Shown here: positions 7,893 to 17,217 of the stretch, piece by piece
How positions within the stretch are numbered: position 1 is the stretch's first letter
Layout of the letters: each line of letters starts with the position of its first letter
Origin: Intestinibaculum porci
Lineage (GTDB): Bacteria; Bacillota_I; Bacilli_A; Erysipelotrichales; Coprobacillaceae
Assembly: GCF_003925875.1 (NCBI RefSeq)
Contig: NZ_AP019309.1
Coordinates: forward strand, 2,728,001-2,792,000
DNA length: 64,000 bases
Direction: 5' to 3'
Program-made: the position numbers and the translations under genes
The notes under the pieces: model-generated
Databases searched by the model: none
What the model was told of the DNA's origin: nothing
What the model saw: the letters and a program-made list of their open reading frames with translations, nothing else

Positions 7893-8235
7893 AATTCAAG
7901 GCATCCGTGCCGGTTTCCCCGGTACGAATACGCACCACATTCTTTAAATCATAAGAGACGATTTTCCCATCACCGATCTCCCCGGTATAAGCTGATTTTT
8001 GAATGGCTTTGATGGTTTTTTCTTCCCATTTTTCATCACTGACATAAATCTCTAATTTGATTTTTGGACGCATCATAATATCAATTTTCTGACCACGCAC
8101 CATTTCCGTGCGTCCTTTCTGCATCCCGCAGCCCATGACCTGATAAACAGTAATACCATGAACATCAATTTTATTTAATGCTTCTTTGACATCCTCGAAT
8201 TTTTCTTCGCGGACAATCGCTTCAATTTTAATCAT
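7891..8235 (-). CDS. glnB: PII nitrogen regulatory protein (GlnB/GlnK-like)
   Basis: A 114-residue PII protein. It starts MIKIEAIVR, has the conserved VMGCGMQKGRTE segment leading into the T-loop, and a C-terminal GEIGDGKI (B-loop). PII trimers bind ATP/ADP and 2-oxoglutarate and plug the AmtB channel. The usual uridylylation residue Tyr51 is Ile here (T-loop TEMVRGQKIDIMM), as expected for a Gram-positive PII that is controlled by ligands and not by GlnD. It lies 11 bases downstream of amtB in one operon, the classic amtB-glnK pairing with reversed naming in Bacillus (nrgAB). Confidence 0.93.
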   Translation of the reverse strand: MIKIEAIVREEKFEDVKEALNKIDVHGITVYQVMGCGMQKGRTEMVRGQKIDIMMRPKIKLEIYVSDEKWEEKTIKAIQKSAYTGEIGDGKIVSYDLKNVVRIRTGETGTDALN

Positions 8236-8246
8236 TGTCTTCCCTC

Positions 8247-9488
8247 CTAGTCTAAACCATTGAATGATGGATAAGCGACTTCATCATGCTCAGCGCGATC
8301 CAGACCGATCGCTTCATCGCGGCTTTCCACACGTAATGGTGTTATCAGTTTGACTAAGAAGACACAAATGAGGGTGCCGACAATAGCCACAGCAATCGTG
8401 ACTAAGATGGCGAGGACTTGCGCGCCAAATAGATGGACATTACCGAAGATTAAACCATTCCAGCGTAAGGCTGGGTTAATTGCCTGACTGCCAAAGACCC
8501 CCGTCATCAGACCGCCAAAGATTCCGCCTACGCCATGACAGCCGAAGGCATCTAAAGCATCATCATAACCAAAACGTTTCTTCACAACAGAAACCATGAA
8601 ATAACAGATTGGTGAAGCCAGACCACCGATAATAGCAGAAGCCCAGACTGGGACAAAACCAGCCCCTGGGGTAATGGCCACTAAACCGATAACCATCCCG
8701 GTAGAAGCGCCGATTAATGTTGGTTTGCCATTTACGATCACATCCATCAGCATCCAGGTCATCAAAGCGCATGCCGCTGACACAGCGGATGTCATGAAAG
8801 CCTGCGCTGCTAAACCGTTAGCGGCTAAAGCGCTGCCGGCATTGAAACCGAACCAGCCAAAGTTTAAGATGGCTGCCCCTAAAGCGATAAATGGAATGTT
8901 GTGAACACGATAAGAGGCATAACTGTAATCTTTACGTTTACCAAGAATCAGGCAAAGGACCAAAGCGGAGATCCCAGAACTGATATGCACAACGTTCCCG
9001 CCCGCAAAATCAACACTGCCGATGGCCGCTAAAAAGCCGCCTTCGCCCCAAACCATATGGGCTAAAGGATAATAAACAAGTAAAGACCAGAATAAAATGA
9101 AAAAGAATAAAGCTTTAAAACGCATACGCCCAGCGACGGCGCCAGTAATTAAAGCCGGTGTAATAATGGCAAACATCATCTGGAAAGCACAATAAACCAG
9201 ATTTGGAATACCTTTGGCATAAGGTCCTGCCTTCATGCCTACCCCATTGAGGAAAAACCACTTGCTGCCGCCAATAATGCCGGCATGATTACCGCCAAAG
9301 GCTAAGGCATAGCCAAAAGCGAACCACATTACGGTTGCTAAACCGATAATAAAGAAAGAACTCATCATCGTATTGACGACATTCTTTCGTCTTACCATGC
9401 CTCCATAAAAGAAGGCTAAACCTGGCGTCATGAAGAACACCAGAGCTGCGCAGATCATAATAAACGCAGTCGATCCTGTATCAATCAT
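8247..9488 (-). CDS. amtB: Ammonium transporter AmtB
   Basis: A 413-residue Amt-family channel with about eleven membrane helices. The N-terminus reads LVFFMTPGLAFFYGGMVRRKN, the typical first helices. GNVVHISSG carries the first of the twin pore histidines and FGCHGVGGIFGG the second. GWFGFNAGSAL is the central signature. It conducts ammonium across the membrane under PII control. An AGGGGGAT ribosome site precedes the ATG. It is co-transcribed with glnB from the promoter at 9522-9550. Confidence 0.95.
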   Translation of the reverse strand: MIDTGSTAFIMICAALVFFMTPGLAFFYGGMVRRKNVVNTMMSSFFIIGLATVMWFAFGYALAFGGNHAGIIGGSKWFFLNGVGMKAGPYAKGIPNLVYCAFQMMFAIITPALITGAVAGRMRFKALFFFILFWSLLVYYPLAHMVWGEGGFLAAIGSVDFAGGNVVHISSGISALVLCLILGKRKDYSYASYRVHNIPFIALGAAILNFGWFGFNAGSALAANGLAAQAFMTSAVSAACALMTWMLMDVIVNGKPTLIGASTGMVIGLVAITPGAGFVPVWASAIIGGLASPICYFMVSVVKKRFGYDDALDAFGCHGVGGIFGGLMTGVFGSQAINPALRWNGLIFGNVHLFGAQVLAILVTIAVAIVGTLICVFLVKLITPLRVESRDEAIGLDRAEHDEVAYPSFNGLD

Positions 9489-9521
9489 ATTTCCATCCCC
9501 CTATATTGATAAGTTGTTATT

Positions 9522-9550
9522 ACTATATAACTTTTCTATCACGTTATCAA
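9522..9550 (-). promoter_or_regulatory. Promoter of amtB-glnB
   Basis: On the minus strand TTGATA (9550-9545), a 17-base spacer and TATAGT (9527-9522). A GTTAT/ATAAC dyad overlaps the -10. It does not match the TnrA/GlnR consensus well enough to name. Confidence 0.55.
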
Positions 9551-9693
9551 GTACAATTTATTATTTTTATAATAATTTATCATCTATTAGGGATTATACG
9601 ATATTTACAATGATAAATTTCTAAAGAAAAGCGTGATAATTCAACCATAGTTCATTTTATTGACTATAATAAAAAGAAAGAGAGGTGTTTTAT

Positions 9694-10140
9694 ATGTATG
9701 ATTTAGCAAAACTCTATCAGCTCGTATTAAATCGGGAAATCGCCATTGCGAAGAATCAGGTGCTTGATACCAAACGAATCAAAGCCAAGCTTTTAGCATT
9801 CACATCCGATGTTGCTCAGGTCGGTGAACTTGCCCACATTTTTACCTTCTGGGAAAAAGAAACCCAAATCGTTCATGAAGACCTTTTAGAAACCTATGTC
9901 GAAGGGATCTCTATGCTTATGAGCATCGGTTATGAAATGCGCATTGACGCTGTCAAAACCACCCAGGAAATACCCGAAAATATCCCTTTGGATGATCTGA
10001 TGTTCACCATTTACCAGCAGGTCGTCATCTTAAAAAATACCTTTGATCCAATTGTTTATCAGGATTTATTAGATGACTATTTCCATTTAGGATTCCGTTT
10101 AGGGATTTCCCTCGAAGAAATCATTGATTCTTACGAATAA
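9694..10140 (+). CDS. All-alpha dUTPase-like (dUTPase_2/MazG-type) protein
   Basis: 148 residues. GELAHIFTFWEKE (44-56) followed by LLETYVEGISMLMSIGYEM matches the layout of dimeric all-alpha dUTP pyrophosphatases (GELAN..FKFWS and EEYVDGLHFLLSLG). These cleave dUTP to dUMP. The first metal-ligand Glu expected three residues before Glu45 is Gln42 here, and the usual Asn-Glu after GELA is His-Ile, so activity is in question. The start at 9694 has AGAGGTG a few bases upstream; an in-frame GTG at 9685 is the alternative. It is divergent from amtB. Confidence 0.6.
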   Translation: MYDLAKLYQLVLNREIAIAKNQVLDTKRIKAKLLAFTSDVAQVGELAHIFTFWEKETQIVHEDLLETYVEGISMLMSIGYEMRIDAVKTTQEIPENIPLDDLMFTIYQQVVILKNTFDPIVYQDLLDDYFHLGFRLGISLEEIIDSYE

Positions 10141-10141
10141 A

Positions 10142-10173
10142 AAGAAGTGACCTTTTTTGATCACTTCTTTTTC
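10142..10173. terminator. Bidirectional terminator
   Basis: AAGAAGTGA (10142-10150) pairs with TCACTTCTT (10161-10169), flanked by T-runs on both strands. It separates two convergent genes. Confidence 0.85.
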
Positions 10174-10875
10174 TTATGCTTTTCGCTTTAATCTTTGGAC
10201 AATTAAGAAACCAATCCCGCTAACTACTGCAATCGCGCCGACAATGTAACGAGTTGGTGAATCATAACGGCTTTCATACTTCTGATTCCTGACCTTTTCT
10301 ACTGTCTTGGTCTGCGTTGCTGGTTTACTTTTCTTTTTTGTTTTCTTTTTTGTCACTGTTTTTATCTTCTTAGGTGCTGTCACGCTTTTCTTGATAGGCG
10401 CTGCTTTGACCGCTTTTTTCGCATAACGAGGCTGACTCTCTTTTTTCTCGGTGACGCTTTTAGCAGGGGCCTCGACAGGTTCATCTTCCTCCACGCTTTC
10501 TTCTTGCGCTTCATCTTCCTGACTTGGCGCTACGCCGTCAATTGGATCATACTTCTCCATTCCGCCTTCTTCTTTAACGGTTTTCTTTTTGATCTGATCA
10601 CTGGTATCTTTCACAAGTTCATCAGCGCTATCCTGCACTTTGCCCTGTTGATCACCCGTATCTTTAGTGTCTGTATCCACTTTTTGCACAAGCGAATCCG
10701 CACTATCTTTCAGCTGATCACTTGTATCGACGCTAAGCTGCGAGGCAGTATCATAAGAGGCTGGATCACTGCTTTCTGCCGCTACCGGCATAAAGAATAC
10801 GGCCGCTGAAATGACCATTGTCGTTAATAATATATAACTTAAGGCATTTTTCAATGTCATGTACTTCTTACCCAT
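10174..10875 (-). CDS. Secreted Lys-rich low-complexity protein with C-terminal membrane anchor
   Basis: 233 residues. There is an N-terminal signal segment (ALSYILLTTMVISAAVFFMP), then an acidic Ser/Asp/Gln-rich stretch with repeated DSADxLV-type units. An acidic block follows (DEAQEESVEEDEP), then a strongly basic Lys/Pro/Thr region, and finally a hydrophobic helix (YIVGAIAVVSGIGFLIV) with an RLKRKA tail. The overall plan is that of a sortase substrate, but there is no LPxTG; only DSPTR precedes the helix. It is more safely called a surface protein with a C-terminal membrane anchor. GGGAAG lies near the ATG. Function is unknown. Confidence 0.6.
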   Translation of the reverse strand: MGKKYMTLKNALSYILLTTMVISAAVFFMPVAAESSDPASYDTASQLSVDTSDQLKDSADSLVQKVDTDTKDTGDQQGKVQDSADELVKDTSDQIKKKTVKEEGGMEKYDPIDGVAPSQEDEAQEESVEEDEPVEAPAKSVTEKKESQPRYAKKAVKAAPIKKSVTAPKKIKTVTKKKTKKKSKPATQTKTVEKVRNQKYESRYDSPTRYIVGAIAVVSGIGFLIVQRLKRKA

Positions 10876-10961
10876 GAGACTTCCCTTCTTTCTCTACGTA
10901 CAATATATCACAAAAAAGTCTCATTAAAAAGGCATATTTAATATTTTTTAAAGTTTCATGA

Positions 10962-13900
10962 CTATCTTTCTAACATTTGCGGATCGCTCTGGCGAATGAG
11001 TTCCGTTAAGAATTCACTTGCATAGTCGATGGTATGACTATCATCCTGAATAATAATCGATAAGGCTCCATCATCGAAAGATAATTTGGCTTTCTTCTGG
11101 AACAAGCGTGTCGATAAGCTAAAGAGCAGCTCACCATCGGCATGGGCAGTATAGTTGGGACTAAAAGTAATCTTTAAGCCTTTTGGCCCATCGTCGACAT
11201 GATCGACGATGCGATCACTCGCTAAGATTTCAAAATGACGTTTAGATACAATATTTGCCACTTCATGTGGTAATTCCCCATAAAGGTCTTTCAGTTCCGA
11301 TTGCACTTCCCGCAGCTGTGAAAGTTTATTGGCATGATAAATACGCTGATAAAGTTCCAGTTTTTCCATATCACTCTCTAAATAGTTTTCCGGAATATAA
11401 CCATCCACTTTGACATTCGTTGCTGGGGCTTCTTTTTCTTCCTCTTTCTTCCCCTGCTTTTCATCAATCGCTTCCTGCAGGATCTTCATATACATATCAA
11501 AACCAACGGTATCGATAAAGCCCGCCTGCTCACCGCCTAAGATATCCCCGCTGCCGCGGATGGATAAGTCTTTCATGGCAATCTTATAACCAGAACCCAA
11601 CTGCGTAAATTCTTTGATCGCTTTAAGACGTTTAGCGGCTTCTTCGGTTAAATTCTTTTGTTTACGATAGAGTAAGTAAGCATAGGCAATACGCGAGCTG
11701 CGGCCAACACGACCTTTAATCTGATAAAGCTGAGCTAAGCCGAAATGATCAGCATCTTCAATAACGATCGTATTAGCATTAGGAATATCAATCCCCGTTT
11801 CAATAATCGTCGTACAAACGAGAATATCAAATTCATGATCAATAAACGACTGCATCACTCGTTCTAAGTGATCTTTATCCATTTTCCCATGACCGATGGC
11901 AATGCGGGCATCCGGGCATAAGGCCTGAATATGATTCGCTGTTTCCTGAATCGTTTCCGTTTTATTGTGGAGATAGAAGACCTGTCCATCACGCGCTAAT
12001 TCTCGCTCAATGACCTGTTTAATAAGGGGATCGCTGCGCTCTGAGACATAGGTCTGAACCGGCATCCGGTTTCTTGGCGGGGTTTCGATCTGTGATAAGC
12101 CACGGACACCCATCAAAGACATCTGCAGCGTTCTTGGAATTGGCGTTGCCGTTAAGGTCAAAACATCAATGGTCTTACGATATTCTTTGATCTTTTCTTT
12201 TTGACGCACACCAAAGCGCTGCTCTTCATCGATACATAATAAGCCTAAATCTTTAAACTTGACATCTTTCGATAAAATACGATGGGTCCCCACAATCATA
12301 TCTAACTTGCCTTCCGCCAAATCACTCAGGATCTGTTTACGTTCTTTGACCGACGTAAAACGATTGAGGAGGGCAAAACGGACTGGAAAATGCGCAAAAC
12401 GTTTTTCCATCGTCCGATAATGCTGGGCGGAAAGAATCGTTGTCGGACATAAGAAGGCACACTGCTTGCCGGATAAAATGGCTTTAAAGCAAGCGCGCAA
12501 AGCCACTTCTGTTTTCCCAAAACCAACATCGCCGCAAAGTAAGCGGTCCATTGGCCGCGGACTTTCCATATCGGCTTTGATTTCTTTGACGGCGCGTTCC
12601 TGATCTGGTGTTAAATCATAACCAAATTCATCTTCAAATTCTTTCTGAATCTCATTATCTTTCGCAAAGGCGAAGCCAGGCTGCGCCATGCGCTGGGCAT
12701 AGAGGGCAATGAGATCATCCGCTAAGCCATCAACTTTCGCGCGAACGCGGGCTTTTTCTTTCTGCCACTTGGTTGAACCTAAAGAATGAATTTTCGGTAC
12801 GCGCCCTTCCCGTGAGGAATATTTCCGAATCATCTGGAAGTTTTCCACAGGAACATATAAAACATCATTGCCGGCATAGGCAATATATAAGAAATCCTTA
12901 TGAACACCTTTGACTTCCAAAGTCTTAATCCCCATATACTGACCGATCCCGTTGGTATCATGAACGACATAGTCACCGACATTCAATTCATTATAATCAT
13001 GAATAACTTTGGCATCTTTATAACGGACATAGCCTTTTTTCGTGTCACTGGCTTTGAATAATTCATGAGCTGTAATAAAGACAACGCGTTCATCGACAAA
13101 TTCAATCCCAATCGCTAAATTGCCGACAAAGATGTTGATACCATCATAAATATGATCATCATTGCCAATGAGGGTATATTTCATGCCCTGATCATCAAAT
13201 AAGCGAATCAGATGACGGACTTGTTCCTGACTTTGCAGGCAGAAGACCACCTTGTCATAAGTCAGATAATCCCTGATAGTCGAAAGGAAAATCTTTTCAT
13301 TCATCATCGGGATCTGCACACTTTGGGCTTTGAATTCGATCTGTGATTCTTTTTCTTTGAAATCAGCAAAATTGATGGCTCTATTTTTTAATAACACCTG
13401 AGGATCATGAATGACTTTTAAACCTTTGACCATTTCCCCGATACTTTGGATATCATGGAAATAATAGAAGTTTTCTTCACTGAAGCGTTTATAGGTGCCT
13501 AAAATCTTTTCATAGCTGGCCGTAATAATAAGCGGATCTTTTGCATAATCTAAGATGGTACAGTCATCTTCAAAAAGATTCATATACTGATAAAGACGAG
13601 GATTATAGTCATCCCCTTTAAGCGATTCCATATCCATCGCGATATTTTCATCAAGAGTTTCAGCGATACTTTCCTCAAGATCCATCTGATCTCTTAACGA
13701 CTGAATTTTGGTAATGACATCATCAACCTGATTGCGATCGTAAAGCATATCCGTGGCCGGTAAAAGAGCAACCTCCATAATGGCTTCTTCACGACGCTGG
13801 GTATCTTTATTAAAGAAAGAAATGGATTCAATTTCATCATCAAAAAATTCAATACGAATCGGGTTATCATACTGAATCGAATACACATCGACAACGCCCC

Positions 13901-14408
13901 CGCGTTTAGACATATAAAAAGGCGTATCAACGCGCTGCGTAGAGATATAGCCATAATCTAATAACTGTTTCCGTAAAGTGAGCGGTTCAATAATATCGCC
14001 GACTTTTAAATGGATGGTGGCCTCCTTAAATAAGCGTGGCGGCGTAACATAACGGACTAACGAATGCATATGGCAGACACAGATACATGGTTCATCACTG
14101 TTTAGCATCGCCATCGCATTAATACGTTCGCCGAGTAATTCATAAGAATAAGCAACGGATTCTACGCGCAGTGATTCATCACTTGGATAGTAACAAACCT
14201 TTGGCAGCATCTCGTTTAATAAACGATAGAGCGTTAACGCCTGATACTGGTTTTCTTTTACGATGATCATCGTCCGCTTTTGCAAGCAAAAAGCACTAGC
14301 AATGAGATAAGCCTCATCGCTAGCTTCATTCGTTACAATCTCGCCATGACCCGTTAACATCTGCTTGAGGGCGGGATTGTCTTTTAATACTTCGAGTACT
14401 TTATTCAT
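10962..14408 (-). CDS. mfd: Transcription-repair coupling factor Mfd
   Basis: A 1148-residue protein of normal Mfd length. UvrB-like domains come first (PSDESLRVESVAYSYELLGERI), then the RNA-polymerase-interacting domain (GDYVVHDTNGIGQYMGIK) and a RecG-like motor with Walker A (LLCGDVGFGKTEVA), DEEQRFGV and TATPIPRTLQMSL. The TRCF C-terminal domain is last. It removes stalled RNA polymerase at lesions and recruits UvrA. It starts one base after the pth stop, so the two are coupled as in many Bacillota. Confidence 0.97.
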   Translation of the reverse strand: MNKVLEVLKDNPALKQMLTGHGEIVTNEASDEAYLIASAFCLQKRTMIIVKENQYQALTLYRLLNEMLPKVCYYPSDESLRVESVAYSYELLGERINAMAMLNSDEPCICVCHMHSLVRYVTPPRLFKEATIHLKVGDIIEPLTLRKQLLDYGYISTQRVDTPFYMSKRGGVVDVYSIQYDNPIRIEFFDDEIESISFFNKDTQRREEAIMEVALLPATDMLYDRNQVDDVITKIQSLRDQMDLEESIAETLDENIAMDMESLKGDDYNPRLYQYMNLFEDDCTILDYAKDPLIITASYEKILGTYKRFSEENFYYFHDIQSIGEMVKGLKVIHDPQVLLKNRAINFADFKEKESQIEFKAQSVQIPMMNEKIFLSTIRDYLTYDKVVFCLQSQEQVRHLIRLFDDQGMKYTLIGNDDHIYDGINIFVGNLAIGIEFVDERVVFITAHELFKASDTKKGYVRYKDAKVIHDYNELNVGDYVVHDTNGIGQYMGIKTLEVKGVHKDFLYIAYAGNDVLYVPVENFQMIRKYSSREGRVPKIHSLGSTKWQKEKARVRAKVDGLADDLIALYAQRMAQPGFAFAKDNEIQKEFEDEFGYDLTPDQERAVKEIKADMESPRPMDRLLCGDVGFGKTEVALRACFKAILSGKQCAFLCPTTILSAQHYRTMEKRFAHFPVRFALLNRFTSVKERKQILSDLAEGKLDMIVGTHRILSKDVKFKDLGLLCIDEEQRFGVRQKEKIKEYRKTIDVLTLTATPIPRTLQMSLMGVRGLSQIETPPRNRMPVQTYVSERSDPLIKQVIERELARDGQVFYLHNKTETIQETANHIQALCPDARIAIGHGKMDKDHLERVMQSFIDHEFDILVCTTIIETGIDIPNANTIVIEDADHFGLAQLYQIKGRVGRSSRIAYAYLLYRKQKNLTEEAAKRLKAIKEFTQLGSGYKIAMKDLSIRGSGDILGGEQAGFIDTVGFDMYMKILQEAIDEKQGKKEEEKEAPATNVKVDGYIPENYLESDMEKLELYQRIYHANKLSQLREVQSELKDLYGELPHEVANIVSKRHFEILASDRIVDHVDDGPKGLKITFSPNYTAHADGELLFSLSTRLFQKKAKLSFDDGALSIIIQDDSHTIDYASEFLTELIRQSDPQMLER

Positions 14409-14975
14409 TTATTTTTTCCTCTCATTAAAAACATTAGATGCAGAGTTAAAATCTTTTTCAATATAACATTCAACAGCTTTGACACAATTGTCAATGCCTT
14501 CCTTGATCTGCGGATATTCAACCGGAGAGAAATGTCCTAAAACATAGTTCACCACATCACAGTGCGGGATCTTAGAGATCCCGACGCGAATGCGTTTAAA
14601 GTTTTTTGTCCCGACATGGGCAATAATACTTTTGACGCCATTATGACCGCCAGCCGAGCCGCTCTCACGTAAGCGCAGTTTCCCTACTGGTAAATCCATA
14701 TCATCATAGATGACTAATAAGTCATCGACATCAATTTTAAAATATTTCATCGTCTGAATAACGGACAGACCAGAATTATTCATATACGTCTGGGGCTTTA
14801 ATAAAATGATATCTTCCCCATGATATTTAAATTTGGTATATAAACCATCAAATTTTTTATTGGTAATGTCGACGCTGAAGGCTTCAGCGATGGCATCCAG
14901 GCACATAAAGCCGGTATTATGACGGGTCCCGTCATATTTCTTACCAGGATTGCCTAATCCAACGATTAATTTCAT
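14409..14975 (-). CDS. pth: Peptidyl-tRNA hydrolase
   Basis: A 188-residue Pth with N-terminal MKLIVGLGNPGKKYDGTRHN, in which the catalytic His follows the family motif; LLVIYDDMDLPVGKLRLR and GSAGGHNGVKSI are the other signatures. It recycles peptidyl-tRNA released from stalled ribosomes. I start at 14975, with TAGGAG just upstream; an ATG 45 bases earlier would overlap pulA and add unrelated residues. It lies seven bases after pulA and one before mfd. Confidence 0.96.
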   Translation of the reverse strand: MKLIVGLGNPGKKYDGTRHNTGFMCLDAIAEAFSVDITNKKFDGLYTKFKYHGEDIILLKPQTYMNNSGLSVIQTMKYFKIDVDDLLVIYDDMDLPVGKLRLRESGSAGGHNGVKSIIAHVGTKNFKRIRVGISKIPHCDVVNYVLGHFSPVEYPQIKEGIDNCVKAVECYIEKDFNSASNVFNERKK

Positions 14976-14982
14976 AAAACTC

Positions 14983-17067
14983 CTATCTTGCACAAATGGC
15001 AAATGAAATGCCCTGAACATTTAAATGACGATTTTCAATACGTTCATTTTCGCCTTTATGGAGGATTTCAAAATCATCATCAATATCAACCCCAATAATA
15101 TCAAAGGAAGGGTTAATATAAATTCTGAATTCCTTATAAGGACCTTCGTCCTGCGTTAAGATATATTCAATCATCCGGTGATTGATATTGTTAATGCGGA
15201 TATGTTCATGCATATCATCAAAGTTATTGTATCTGAAGCAGGCATTTTCTTTTCTTAATTTGATCAATGCCTTGATTAAATGAATGCTTTCAATGTGCTG
15301 ATCACGCCGCCCCCAGTCAAACTGATTGACTGAATCACCAGCATTATAGGAATTGGCATTCCCATGTTTGGTGTCAAAGAATTCCTGACCGGCATGTAAG
15401 AATGGTACTCCCATTGATAATAAGACCATAATATTGGCGAGTTCACAGCGTCGTCTGATCGCAGATTCCCCTTCATCACGGTTACAAATGGAATATTTAT
15501 CAAAGGTTGTCGCATTATCATGACATTCGACATAGTTGATCGACTGTTCCACCGAACTGAATTTGCCATAATCACACATCGTAATAATCGCATCATTCGT
15601 TTTATAAGTATCCCCAGAGGTATAGCCTTTGATTTCTAACTGATTGCTGCCGCGAACAGTATCACGGAAGAAATCATTAAAGAAACCAACGCGTGGGACT
15701 TTACGATTGTTTTCAATCATAGCCTTCTGTTCATTTGGCAGTGTCCCCATGTTCCAGCCTTCGCCATAAAGCATGAAGGATGGGTCTAAACTGCGGCCCT
15801 GCTCTTCAATCAGGTTAACCGTATCAATATCGGTAATCCCCATTAAGTCCATTCTAAAGCCATCGCAGCCATAAAGTGTCTGCCAGCGGCGACACATTGC
15901 CACAATGTATTTCCGGCACATATAAGCAGTGGAATTTAAATCATCCCCGCACCATGAGCCATTCGTCAAGTTGCCATTTTCATCTCTTCTAAAGAAATAG
16001 TAAGGAACAGTCTTTTCTAAAGCATTGTCATTGACATCATGCATATGGTTAAAGACCACATCTAAGATCACTCTCATGCCATGTTTATGAATGCTTTCAA
16101 TCATATGGATACATTCATTAATACGGCGATAGCCATCATTAGGATCACTGACATAAGACCCTTCTGTCACATTATACTGCGCCGGATCATAACCCCAGTT
16201 ATACAGTTCATAAGGATGATCTTCATCGACTGTCGCATAATCATTAATTGGCTGCAGCTGGACATGGGTAATGCCTAAATCTGCTAAATAATCGACCCCG
16301 CTCTTATAACCGAGCATCGTCGCATTGCCTTCTTCACAGAACGCTAAAAATTTCCCTTTATGACGTAATTCCCCATAAGGATCTACAGAAAAGTCACGGA
16401 CATGCAATTCATAAATAATGGCGTCCGTTTTCTTTTCCAGCGGCGGCAGCGGATAGGTTTTCCGCTGACATTTTGATAAATCCACAATGATCGAACTGCG
16501 CTGATTAGATGTTGAAGAAAACGCGTAAGGATCGCATGTTTCGGTTGTAATATCATTGTTGGAAATAAGATATGTATATTCATATAATTCCAGATCCGAA
16601 TAGACGCGGGTATAGAAAACCCCGCGATCTAAACGTTTCATGGTATAGAGCGTAATGCTCTCTTCATTTTTTAACTTTAAAGTAACGCTTGTAGCGGTTG
16701 GTGCCCAAACCTTAAAAGTGGTATAAGATTTTGTGTAGAATGCGCCTAAGTCATCTCCATCATAAGAGAAATGTTCATCGAATTCCTTACACATTGGCAA
16801 CATCGAAAAATCTAAAAAGCATGTTAAGCCATAAGCGTCAGAAATACGGTAGCTCTTTCCTACTTCAAAAGAGGTACGGAAATAATAGGTATTAAAACCA
16901 TTTTCTTCATTCCCGGCATCCCCGTGTAATAATCTATGTTCATTTGATTCAAGATCTTTTAAATAAAACTTGCTGGAAATTCCATTATAGTAGTTTTTTG
17001 ATAAAAGAACCTTGATTTCATCAAAGGATATTGCATAAGCAAACATCCTAATGGATTCTCTTTGCAT
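14983..17067 (-). CDS. pulA: Type I pullulanase (glycogen/starch debranching enzyme)
   Basis: 694 residues. The N-terminal region carries a beta-sandwich domain (FKVWAPTATSVTLKL), followed by a GH13 barrel. The type I signature YNWGYDP starts at residue 289, the nucleophile Asp is at 407 (GFRMDLMGI), and LYGEGWNMG carries the acid/base Glu. It cleaves alpha-1,6 branches and, lacking a signal peptide, acts inside the cell on glycogen or imported maltodextrin. AAGGAG lies nine bases before the ATG. It heads the pulA-pth-mfd run and complements glgB and glgP upstream. Confidence 0.95.
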   Translation of the reverse strand: MQRESIRMFAYAISFDEIKVLLSKNYYNGISSKFYLKDLESNEHRLLHGDAGNEENGFNTYYFRTSFEVGKSYRISDAYGLTCFLDFSMLPMCKEFDEHFSYDGDDLGAFYTKSYTTFKVWAPTATSVTLKLKNEESITLYTMKRLDRGVFYTRVYSDLELYEYTYLISNNDITTETCDPYAFSSTSNQRSSIIVDLSKCQRKTYPLPPLEKKTDAIIYELHVRDFSVDPYGELRHKGKFLAFCEEGNATMLGYKSGVDYLADLGITHVQLQPINDYATVDEDHPYELYNWGYDPAQYNVTEGSYVSDPNDGYRRINECIHMIESIHKHGMRVILDVVFNHMHDVNDNALEKTVPYYFFRRDENGNLTNGSWCGDDLNSTAYMCRKYIVAMCRRWQTLYGCDGFRMDLMGITDIDTVNLIEEQGRSLDPSFMLYGEGWNMGTLPNEQKAMIENNRKVPRVGFFNDFFRDTVRGSNQLEIKGYTSGDTYKTNDAIITMCDYGKFSSVEQSINYVECHDNATTFDKYSICNRDEGESAIRRRCELANIMVLLSMGVPFLHAGQEFFDTKHGNANSYNAGDSVNQFDWGRRDQHIESIHLIKALIKLRKENACFRYNNFDDMHEHIRINNINHRMIEYILTQDEGPYKEFRIYINPSFDIIGVDIDDDFEILHKGENERIENRHLNVQGISFAICAR

Positions 17068-17128
17068 AAGTTTACACTCCTTCTATGGTATTCTAACACA
17101 AATAGTCAATAATTACTTTTATTTTTTT

Positions 17129-17141
17129 CGTTAAAGTAACG
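17129..17141. promoter_or_regulatory. Small palindrome upstream of pulA
   Basis: CGTTAAAGTAACG is a perfect dyad with a three-base centre, 62 bases upstream of the pulA start. It could be an operator, but no regulator is identified. Confidence 0.25.
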
Positions 17142-17188
17142 TTTTATCCACGCTTTTTCTCTTAAAGACCACTGCGCATTAGAATAAG

Positions 17189-17217
17189 AAAATGAAGACC
17201 AATAAAGCCTTCATTTT
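17189..17217 (-). terminator. Terminator of the AAA-ATPase-like gene
   Basis: AAAATGAAG (17189-17197) pairs with CTTCATTTT (17209-17217), followed on the minus strand by a T-rich run. It overlaps the stop codon. Confidence 0.65.

Noticed and set aside
9511-9527. GlnR/TnrA box upstream of amtB
   Set aside because: GTTATTACTATATAAC has dyad symmetry but does not fit TGTNANAWWWTNACA.
10174-10875. Standard sortase substrate
   Set aside because: The C-terminal helix and basic tail fit, but there is no LPxTG-like motif.
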